Shown piece after piece: positions 53,724 to 64,000 of a stretch of 64,000 nucleotides of DNA. The translations under genes and the position numbers were made by a program. The DNA is from Telmatospirillum siberiense (lineage in GTDB: Bacteria; Pseudomonadota; Alphaproteobacteria; Rhodospirillales; Magnetospirillaceae), in contig NZ_PIUM01000015.1 in assembly GCF_002845745.1 (NCBI RefSeq), positions 1-64,000 of the forward strand, given 5' to 3'. The notes under the pieces are model-generated. The model saw only the letters and a program-made list of their open reading frames with translations, was not told the origin of the DNA and did not search any database. Numbering within the stretch: the stretch's first letter is position 1; each line of letters begins with the position of its first letter.

Positions 53724-53760
53724 AAAAAAGCACGGTTGGGGCGTGCGGCGCCGTGTGCCG
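53724..53760 (-). terminator. Probable terminator downstream of argC
   Basis: On the - strand, GCACACGG pairs with CCGTGC (two-base bulge) across a GC-rich loop and runs directly into TTTTTTG. It lies 47 nt past the argC stop and upstream of the EF-G-like gene, which has its own ribosome-binding site. Confidence 0.5.
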
Positions 53761-53807
53761 AGCCCGACCGTCGGAAGGTGTCGTGAAGGGGCGAGGCCTG
53801 AAGGGCC

Positions 53808-54776
53808 TCAGGCGATGACCGCGTCCTTGGCGATGGCGTAGTCGCGTGCGCCGGACAAGCCGAGCATCAGATCGATGTTCTGCACGGCCGCGCCCGAAGC
53901 GCCCTTGCCCAGGTTGTCGAGACGGGCCACCAGCAGGGCGGTCTGTTCTTCGGCATTGTCGAAGACGAAGAGTTCCAGAAGGTTGGTGCCGTTCAGGGCT
54001 TCCGGCTCCAGCGTCTTGGGGCGCTGGTCGTAATCCATGACATGGACGAACCGCTGTCCGGCATAACGCGCGGCCAGCAAGCCATGCAGATCCCGTCCGC
54101 TGGGGCGCGCCGGCAGGTTCCACAAATGCAGCGGAACTTGGACGAGCATGCCCTGGCGGAAGGCGCCGACGGCCGGGGTGAATATCGGAGTGTGCGTGAG
54201 GCCGGAATGCACCCGCATCTCGTTACGATGCTTATGCGCCAATTCCAGGGCGTAAAGCCGGTGGATGTCGGCGATGCGGTCCGCTCCCCGGCTTTCGAAG
54301 GCTTCGATCATCTGCCGTCCACCACCGCTATAGCCCGAAATGGCATGGACGCTGACGGGGGTGGCGGCCGGCAGCAGGCCGCCGTCGACCAGAGGGCGCA
54401 ACAGCGAGAGCGCTCCGGTCGGGTAGCAGCCGGGATTGCTGACCCGCTTGGACTGGGCGATGAGGGCGGACTGGTCGGCCGTCAGTTCGGGTAGTCCATA
54501 AACCCAATCCGGATTGGTGCGGAAGGCCGTGCTGGCATCCAGTACCCGCACCGACGGATTGTCGATGAGGGCGACGGCGGCCCGCGCGGCGTCATCGGGA
54601 AGACAGAGGACGGCCAAGTCGACGGCGTTGAGCAGACGCCGCCGTTCGGCATCGTCCTTGCGCTTGGCGGGATCGATGCTGATCAGTTCGATATCCGTAC
54701 GGCCGGCCAAGCGGGCGCGGATCTGCAACCCGGTGGTTCCCGCCTCGCCATCGATAAAGATCAGCGGCTTGCTCAT
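53808..54776 (-). CDS. argC: N-acetyl-gamma-glutamyl-phosphate reductase (short, type 2)
   Basis: 322 residues from ATG 54776. Cofactor motif [17 protein letters not shown], catalytic Cys in [12 protein letters not shown] and [15 protein letters not shown]. It makes N-acetylglutamate semialdehyde in arginine/ornithine synthesis, feeding the ornithine used by the decarboxylase at 24-25 kb. The [10 protein letters not shown] start is typical of the short ArgC class of alphaproteobacteria. Confidence 0.94.
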   Translation of the reverse strand: MSKPLIFIDGEAGTTGLQIRARLAGRTDIELISIDPAKRKDDAERRRLLNAVDLAVLCLPDDAARAAVALIDNPSVRVLDASTAFRTNPDWVYGLPELTADQSALIAQSKRVSNPGCYPTGALSLLRPLVDGGLLPAATPVSVHAISGYSGGGRQMIEAFESRGADRIADIHRLYALELAHKHRNEMRVHSGLTHTPIFTPAVGAFRQGMLVQVPLHLWNLPARPSGRDLHGLLAARYAGQRFVHVMDYDQRPKTLEPEALNGTNLLELFVFDNAEEQTALLVARLDNLGKGASGAAVQNIDLMLGLSGARDYAIAKDAVIA

Positions 54777-54833
54777 GGTCTTAAAATCTTTCCCGGCCAT
54801 TCCCTGCGGTTTTACATGCTGCTCCGGCTGGCC

Positions 54834-56153
<1,320 letters not shown>

Positions 56154-56185
56154 TCAAAGCCCCTATTCAGCTTCGAGGTGATGGT

Positions 56186-56608
56186 ATGCGCGCGAGCCTG
56201 CTCCCCGGTCTGAGCCATTCCCTGCTATTCACCGTGCCGCGCGGCAAAACCGTCCCCTTCCTTTATCCCGAATCCCCTTTCTTCGCCGCCATGCCCGAGG
56301 TCTTCGCCACCGGCTTCATGGTCGGGCTGATGGAATGGTGCTGTATCGAGGCGATCGCCCCGCATCTCGATCCGGGAGAGGGATCCCTGGGTGTTCTGGT
56401 CGAGGTAACGCACGAGGCGGCGACGCCGCCCGGAATGGCCGTCACCGTCGATTGCCGTTTGGAGCGGATCGATGGCCGACGGTTGCTCTTTTCGGTGGAG
56501 GCCCGTGACGAGCGGGATGTCATCGGCCGCGGCCGGCACGCCCGCTCGGTGGTGCTTTGGGACCGGTTCAATGCCCGCCTGGCCGACAAAGCTGCCGGGC
56601 GGGCTTGA
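56186..56608 (+). CDS. Hotdog thioesterase, FlK-like
   Basis: 140 residues from ATG 56186 (GAGGTGATGG upstream). A single hotdog domain with the layout of fluoroacetyl-CoA thioesterase FlK: Thr and Glu in VFATGFMVGLMEWCCIEAI and His in VEVTHEAATPPG match the T-E-H catalytic triad positions. Most relatives are general acyl-CoA thioesterases. It is divergent from the aminotransferase and converges with the 56620 gene (11-nt gap). Confidence 0.82.
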   Translation: MRASLLPGLSHSLLFTVPRGKTVPFLYPESPFFAAMPEVFATGFMVGLMEWCCIEAIAPHLDPGEGSLGVLVEVTHEAATPPGMAVTVDCRLERIDGRRLLFSVEARDERDVIGRGRHARSVVLWDRFNARLADKAAGRA

Positions 56609-56619
56609 GATGGCATCCT

Positions 56620-58425
56620 TCACCGGCCTTCTTCGTGTTCGTGCTCGTTGTGCGGATGTTCGGCCTGGTGAGGCTGTTGTTGCTGTGGTCGTTCCGCCGG
56701 GTGCGCCTGTGGCGCTGGTGCCGGGTGAGGCTGGGGTTGCGGCTGAACGGCGGGCGCCTGCGGATGTGGAGCCGGTGCCGGTTGCTGTTGTGGGTGCGGT
56801 TGCGGTTGCTGTTGCTGTGCCGAGGGCTGGGGCCGGGGGGCCTGTGGTTGCTGGGGCTGGGGCTGCGCCTGCGGAGCCGGATGCGATTGTTGCGGCACGG
56901 CTGGCGTTTGCGGCGCGGCCTGTTGAGGCGCCGGGGCGGAGTGCTGCGGTTGCGCCATCGGTTGCGGCTGTGCCATGGGTTGCGGTTGCGGTTGCGGTTG
57001 CGGGTGGGGCTGCGCCTGCTGGGCAGCCGGAACGGGGCCGGGCGCGGATACCGGCGCCTGTCCCTGACCGGCAGGCCTTTCCTGAGGAGCTGTCGGCGCT
57101 CCTCCGGCATGGGTGGGGCCACCGGCCGGCTGCGGTTGCGCGCCGGGGCGAGGCGCTCCCGTGGGGCGCAGATGATCGAGGTCGGTGGTGGCCTGCTCAT
57201 GGGCCATCTGGTCCGGCGTGACCGGCAGTGCGGCGTGATTGATCGGGGCGGCGCCGGTGAAGGCGGCGGAGGGCACGACGGTCATCGCCCGATGATTGAT
57301 GAAGTTGTTGACCGTCACATTGGTAACGTTGGTGACGTTATTGACGTGACTGATGTTGACGTTGCGCACGTAGGTGTCGCTGACCTGGTAATAGGGGCGG
57401 AAGGCCTCGCGCGGGCCCAGGGGAACCCAGGCGACACCTGGGCCGGGATGGCTGCCGATGGAAATGTTGACGCCGATGCCGGGGGCGCCGATGAAGGCCA
57501 CCAGGGCCGGCGCGTAGACGGGGCGTTCGACGACCTGGCCGGGACACCAGGCCCAGCGGTCGTGCCATTGGACCCAACGGCCGTAATGGAAAGGCGCGAA
57601 CCCCCAACGGGCATCGTCGATCCAGGTCCATCCCCATGGTTCGACATAGGCCCAATGGCCAAAGCGATAGGGAGCCCAGTCCGGCCCCACGGTCGTCGGG
57701 ATCCACATCGCACCGTATTCCGGTGAGTTCGACCATTGTCCGTTGGTTGCCAAATCCTGATAACCGGTCATTTCCGGAGATACATAGGCGGAACTCTGCG
57801 CGAGCTGCTCGTTCCGCTCGCGGGCCATCGCCCAATTGTCGAAGGCGGTGTAGGCGAAGGGAGCCATGGCGAAAGTCGACATGCCTGTGCCGGCTTGGGC
57901 CTCCTCTCCCGGCCGGATGTCCACCGAGCCGCGGGGACCCGACAGGCGGGCGGATCCATCGATCACGCCGACTTGCGTCAACCCGCCGCCCTGATGGCCG
58001 GCATCGATGTGATAGCTGCCGGGGCTCATCAGATCGACCTGTCCCGCCGGGGTGACGATCTGGACGCCGCCCGGCGGCATTGTGTTAACACGCACGTTGG
58101 CCACGCCCTGGTCGACGCGCAGCGTGGCGCCGCCTTCGTCCAGCCGCAGAAGATCGGCCTGGCTCATCTCGTCCAGGCGGATTTCCGTCGCGCCGATCTG
58201 AACCTCAAGGCGCGCCTCCTGTCCGCTCCACAGAGAATCGCCGGCCACCACCGGGTAATTGAGATCGGCCGCCGACCATTGACCCTGGCTGGGGCGGTAG
58301 AGCGACACCGGCCCCTCCAGATAACTGATCCGGCCCACCCGGTTGGGCGGGTCGGCGAGGGCCGCCGACGTTCCGGCGAACAGGATGACGGCGGAAACCA
58401 GGATTTGGCGTAGAAGCGGGGTCAC
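56620..58425 (-). CDS. Exported FecR/DUF6600-type protein with a Gln/Pro/His-rich tail
   Basis: 601 residues. Signal peptide (about 1-24, SAALADPP), a FecR-like beta domain (VGRISYLEGPVSLYRPSQGQW... GVQIVTPAGQVDLMSPGSYHID... DIRPGEEAQ) at 28-175, then a Trp-rich DUF6600 segment (PYRFGHWAYVEPWGWTWIDDARWGFAPFHYGRW) at about 255-330, an Asn/Val repeat (NNVTNVTNVTVNNF) and a 190-residue low-complexity tail with many QPQP units ending HPHNEHEHEEGR. Probably a periplasmic or surface protein; function unknown. Confidence 0.87.
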   Translation of the reverse strand: MTPLLRQILVSAVILFAGTSAALADPPNRVGRISYLEGPVSLYRPSQGQWSAADLNYPVVAGDSLWSGQEARLEVQIGATEIRLDEMSQADLLRLDEGGATLRVDQGVANVRVNTMPPGGVQIVTPAGQVDLMSPGSYHIDAGHQGGGLTQVGVIDGSARLSGPRGSVDIRPGEEAQAGTGMSTFAMAPFAYTAFDNWAMARERNEQLAQSSAYVSPEMTGYQDLATNGQWSNSPEYGAMWIPTTVGPDWAPYRFGHWAYVEPWGWTWIDDARWGFAPFHYGRWVQWHDRWAWCPGQVVERPVYAPALVAFIGAPGIGVNISIGSHPGPGVAWVPLGPREAFRPYYQVSDTYVRNVNISHVNNVTNVTNVTVNNFINHRAMTVVPSAAFTGAAPINHAALPVTPDQMAHEQATTDLDHLRPTGAPRPGAQPQPAGGPTHAGGAPTAPQERPAGQGQAPVSAPGPVPAAQQAQPHPQPQPQPQPMAQPQPMAQPQHSAPAPQQAAPQTPAVPQQSHPAPQAQPQPQQPQAPRPQPSAQQQQPQPHPQQQPAPAPHPQAPAVQPQPQPHPAPAPQAHPAERPQQQQPHQAEHPHNEHEHEEGR

Positions 58426-58573
58426 AGCGATCTGCCTTCGACAAGAGGGAAAACGTCATCGCCAAGCATCGGCGACAACTGTGAATAAATAATGATGCTT
58501 CCGTGTCCTTCCGCCATATTCGGAGAAACGGGCGTGATAAACGCGGGCTGGTGCAAGCATCCCTTTGCATCCA

Positions 58574-58579
58574 TATAAT
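58574..58579 (+). promoter_or_regulatory. Perfect -10 element just upstream of uvrB
   Basis: TATAAT at 58574-58579, with only a weak -35 (GTGCAA, 58551-58556) at 17-nt spacing. A start site 6-7 nt downstream would fall at or next to the uvrB ATG (58585), which has no Shine-Dalgarno, suggesting a leaderless mRNA. No alphaproteobacterial SOS box (GTTC-n7-GTTC) is seen in the 159-nt intergenic region. Confidence 0.45.
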
Positions 58580-58584
58580 GAGCC

Positions 58585-60720
<2,136 letters not shown>

Positions 60721-60777
60721 ACTTGCCGGGCTTCCATCCGCATCGTACTCTCGCCTCCTCTTTTTCAAGGTGACGCG

Positions 60778-61731
60778 ATGATCGGTAAAAGAATTCTCGT
60801 AACGGGGGGCGCTGGTTTTCTGGGGTCGCATCTGTGCGAACGGCTTGTTGCGGCCGGCCATGAGGTTCTTTGCGTCGATAATTTCTTCACCGGACGCCGG
60901 GCCAATGTCGCCTCCCTGCTGGATCATCCCCGGTTCGAGCTAATGCGTCACGACGTGACCTTCCCGCTCTATGTCGAGGTCGACCAGATCTACAATCTGG
61001 CCTGTCCGGCCTCGCCGGTGCATTACCAGTTCGATCCCGTGCAGACGACCAAGACCAGCGTTCACGGGGCGATCAACATGCTGGGCTTGGCCAAGCGGAC
61101 CCGGGCGACCATCTTCCAGGCCTCGACCTCCGAGGTTTATGGCGATCCGTCGGTCCATCCCCAGGTCGAGTCCTATTGGGGCAACGTCAATCCGATCGGT
61201 CCGCGCAGTTGCTATGACGAGGGCAAGCGTTGCGCCGAGACGCTATTCTTCGACTACCACCGGCAGCACCAGCTCGGCATCAAGGTGGCGCGAATCTTCA
61301 ATACCTATGGGCCGCGCATGCACCCCAACGACGGGCGGGTGGTCTCCAATTTCATCGTCCAGGCCTTGCAGGGGCGCGACATCACCATCTATGGCGACGG
61401 CCATCAGACCCGGTCCTTCTGCTATGTCGACGACCTGATCGAGGGATTCATCCGCCTGGTGGCGACGCCCAAGGAGATTACCGGGCCGATGAATCTCGGC
61501 AATCCAGTGGAATTCACCATGCGCGAATTGGCCGAACTGGTGATCGACGTCACCGGATCGCCGTCGAAGCTGGTTTACGAGCCTTTGCCGGTCGACGACC
61601 CAAAACAACGCCAGCCCGACATTTCCTTCGCCCGCCGCGAGTTGGGCTGGGAGCCCAAGGTGCCCCTGCGCGAGGGGTTGGAGAAGACGGCGCGCTATTT
61701 CGAACTGATTTTGTCCGAAAAGACCGTTTGA
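60778..61731 (+). CDS. UDP-glucuronate decarboxylase (UDP-xylose synthase) family
   Basis: 317 residues. Extended SDR with [31 protein letters not shown] (UXS hallmark), STSEVYGDP, catalytic Tyr-x3-Lys ([11 protein letters not shown]) and [22 protein letters not shown]. It converts UDP-glucuronate to UDP-xylose for surface polysaccharide. It lacks the N-terminal membrane segment of animal enzymes. RBS is weak (AAGGTGA), 57 nt after uvrB. Confidence 0.92.
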   Translation: MIGKRILVTGGAGFLGSHLCERLVAAGHEVLCVDNFFTGRRANVASLLDHPRFELMRHDVTFPLYVEVDQIYNLACPASPVHYQFDPVQTTKTSVHGAINMLGLAKRTRATIFQASTSEVYGDPSVHPQVESYWGNVNPIGPRSCYDEGKRCAETLFFDYHRQHQLGIKVARIFNTYGPRMHPNDGRVVSNFIVQALQGRDITIYGDGHQTRSFCYVDDLIEGFIRLVATPKEITGPMNLGNPVEFTMRELAELVIDVTGSPSKLVYEPLPVDDPKQRQPDISFARRELGWEPKVPLREGLEKTARYFELILSEKTV

Positions 61732-61748
61732 AGCGGCTTATACCAACT

Positions 61749-61826
61749 CCCGGTGATCGGACCCGATCACCGGGCCCTCAACGGGCCAGACCAAGTCTCG
61801 AAGAGTCATCCTCATCGAGACTTGGT
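61749..61826. terminator. Compound hairpin region between convergent genes
   Basis: Two stems: CCCGGTGATCGG/CCGATCACCGGG (61749-61774) and ACCAAGTCTCGA/TCGAGACTTGGT (61790-61801 with 61815-61826), both perfect 12-mers. TTATACCAA (61738-61746) can also pair with TTGGTATTA (61823-61831), giving an alternative long-range fold. It separates the UDP-glucuronate decarboxylase (+) from the LysR gene (-) and probably works as a bidirectional terminator. Confidence 0.65.
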
Positions 61827-61827
61827 A

Positions 61828-62724
61828 TTACGCTTGCGTTTCCTGGTCGGCGATCTTCTTGATCAGGAAGTCGCGGAACACGGCGATTCGTTTCGAGTGC
61901 CGCAGTTCCTCGGGGTAGACGAAATAGGCGTCGAAGCTGGGGCCCCGCAACTCGGGCAGGATCTCCACCAGATCGTCGGCTTCGCGCGCGAAATAGTCGG
62001 GCAGGGCGGCTATCCCCAGGCCACTCTGCACGGCGCGCAGGATTCCATAAATGTTGTTGACCTTGAGGACCGGACGGCGCGGCGCGTCGGCACGGGCGCC
62101 GGCCTCCAGCAACCAGTTGATGTTGTCGACCGGCGGCTTCGATTCGTCGCCATAGACGACGATCCGATGATCGTCCAATTCCTCGATGGTCTTCGGCGTC
62201 CCGTGGCGTTTCAAATAGTCGGCCGTGCCGTAAAGCTTGTAATGCATATCCATCAGATGGCGCTGCACCAGATCCGGCTGGCGCGGGGGCATCAGGCGGA
62301 TCGCCACGTCGGCCTGGCGCATCGCCAGATCCAATTCTCCGTCGTCGAGGACGACGGACATCTGGATTTCCGGATAAAGATCAAGAAATTCGCGGATTCG
62401 CGGGGTCAGCCAGAGCGAGCCGAAAGCGACGGTGGTGGTGACCTTGAGCGGGCCGCGCGGCCGTTCCCGGCTTTCCGACAATTGCGCTTCCGTCATCGCC
62501 AGCTTGGTAAAGACGTCGCGGGCGGTCCGGTTCAGCAGTTCGCCTTGCTCGGTCAGGATCAAGCCGCGGGCATGACGGTGGAAGAGCGGAACGCTGAGGC
62601 TTTCCTCAAGCGCGCTGATCTGACGGCTGACCGCCGACTGGCTGAGATTGAGCGATTCCCCTGCATGGGTGAAGCTGCCGGCTTCAGCGACGGCATGGAA
62701 CACCCTAAGCTTATCCCAGTCCAT
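61828..62724 (-). CDS. LysR-family transcriptional regulator
   Basis: 298 residues. N-terminal winged HTH (MDWDKLRVFHAVAEAGSFTHAGESLNLSQSAVSRQISALEESL) and a LysR substrate-binding domain of the GcvA/BZIP-like group (LKVTTTVAFGSLWLTPRIREFLDLYPEIQMSVVLDDGELDLAMRQADVAIR). ATG preceded by AGGAAAG. It lies 71 nt downstream of trxB on the same strand, a pairing common in Rhodospirillales; the effector and targets are unknown. Confidence 0.93.
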   Translation of the reverse strand: MDWDKLRVFHAVAEAGSFTHAGESLNLSQSAVSRQISALEESLSVPLFHRHARGLILTEQGELLNRTARDVFTKLAMTEAQLSESRERPRGPLKVTTTVAFGSLWLTPRIREFLDLYPEIQMSVVLDDGELDLAMRQADVAIRLMPPRQPDLVQRHLMDMHYKLYGTADYLKRHGTPKTIEELDDHRIVVYGDESKPPVDNINWLLEAGARADAPRRPVLKVNNIYGILRAVQSGLGIAALPDYFAREADDLVEILPELRGPSFDAYFVYPEELRHSKRIAVFRDFLIKKIADQETQA

Positions 62725-62751
62725 AAATCTTTCCTGGCCGAATTATCATTG

Positions 62752-62781
62752 CCTGCCTATCGTGCGGCCCCGATAGGCAGG
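62752..62781 (-). terminator. Hairpin between trxB and the LysR gene
   Basis: CCTGCCTATCG (62752-62762) and CGATAGGCAGG (62771-62781) form a perfect 11-bp stem with an 8-nt loop, 15 nt after the trxB stop. No T run follows on the - strand, so it may only partly end transcription before the LysR gene. Confidence 0.45.
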
Positions 62782-62795
62782 TCACAAATAGTTTT

Positions 62796-63999
<1,204 letters not shown>

Positions 64000-64000
64000 C

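Noticed and set aside
56640-57080. Repetitive DNA resembling a tandem-repeat array or CRISPR
   Set aside because: Irregular CAG/CCG-type units encode the Gln/Pro tail of the DUF6600 protein in frame; there are no spacers or constant repeats.
58426-58584. SOS (LexA) box in front of uvrB
   Set aside because: No GTTC-n7-GTTC or close variant was found.

Overview
The window is a high-GC stretch (I estimate above 60%) of an alphaproteobacterial chromosome. The petABC operon next to hemF/trmL, homospermidine synthase, a petP/petR-like MarR-OmpR pair, the short (type 2) ArgC and the lgt-midA-pgeF order all suggest Rhodospirillales (Magnetospirillaceae/Rhodospirillaceae); this is inferred from gene content, not from a search. 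Bases 1-19 are the Tn5 mosaic-end (Nextera) adapter, so the left edge is a library artefact. I see no tRNA, rRNA, CRISPR array, prophage or complete insertion sequence.

Layout. 1-1.7 kb: C-terminal part of an unrecognised gene. 1.8-6.8 kb: a tightly overlapping + strand operon for a cytosolic group 3b-type NAD(P)-linked [NiFe] hydrogenase (hydB, a cNMP-binding-like protein, hydG, hydD, hydA, maturation protease), followed by a beta-carbonic anhydrase. 8-12 kb: yfgM-like, bamB and der. 12-14.4 kb (-): an exported protein with two copies of a Cys-containing module, hemF and trmL, divergent from petABC (14.6-17.2 kb, cytochrome bc1), which ends at a strong terminator. 17.4-22.6 kb: an orphan gene coupled to a DapA-family gene, then mtnP-mtnA-class II aldolase (the set that forms the DHAP shunt for methylthioadenosine) and a VOC protein.

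22.8-35.4 kb is one long - strand block: polyamine genes (homospermidine synthase, ornithine/lysine decarboxylase, agmatinase), ychF, pth, rplY, prs, a lipoprotein, pgeF, midA, lgt and hldD. The decarboxylase has a leader of about 320 nt with hairpins and a 14-codon ORF behind a strong Shine-Dalgarno, which is the best candidate here for an undescribed regulatory device. A 676-nt gap (29.1-29.8 kb) holds a roughly 300-bp imperfect palindrome and two 88-bp direct repeats.

35.5-45.3 kb: ubiK, ybjN, proC, a TetR regulator, a phasin with a palindromic operator candidate, a conserved unknown, a MarR-OmpR-EnvZ operon (petP/petR-like), ilvE, moaE, moaD and pgsA. 45.4-47.6 kb: exbB-exbD-tonB with two Fur-box-like sites, lying between pgsA and uvrC. 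47.6-51.1 kb: uvrC, folB and a FolM-like reductase. 51.1-51.6 kb: palindromic repeats of two kinds. 51.6-58.4 kb: an EF-G-like GTPase with altered active-site motifs, argC, a class I aminotransferase, a hotdog thioesterase and a DUF6600/FecR-type exported protein. 58.6-64 kb: uvrB, UDP-glucuronate decarboxylase, a LysR regulator, trxB and the last codons of an off-window gene.

Most genes are housekeeping: respiration (petABC, hydrogenase, ubiK), envelope (bamB, lgt, hldD, pgsA), DNA repair (uvrB, uvrC), translation (pth, ychF, der, rplY, EF-G-like) and amino-acid, folate, molybdopterin and polyamine metabolism. Accessory signal is concentrated in the repeat-bearing gaps and a few regulatory regions.
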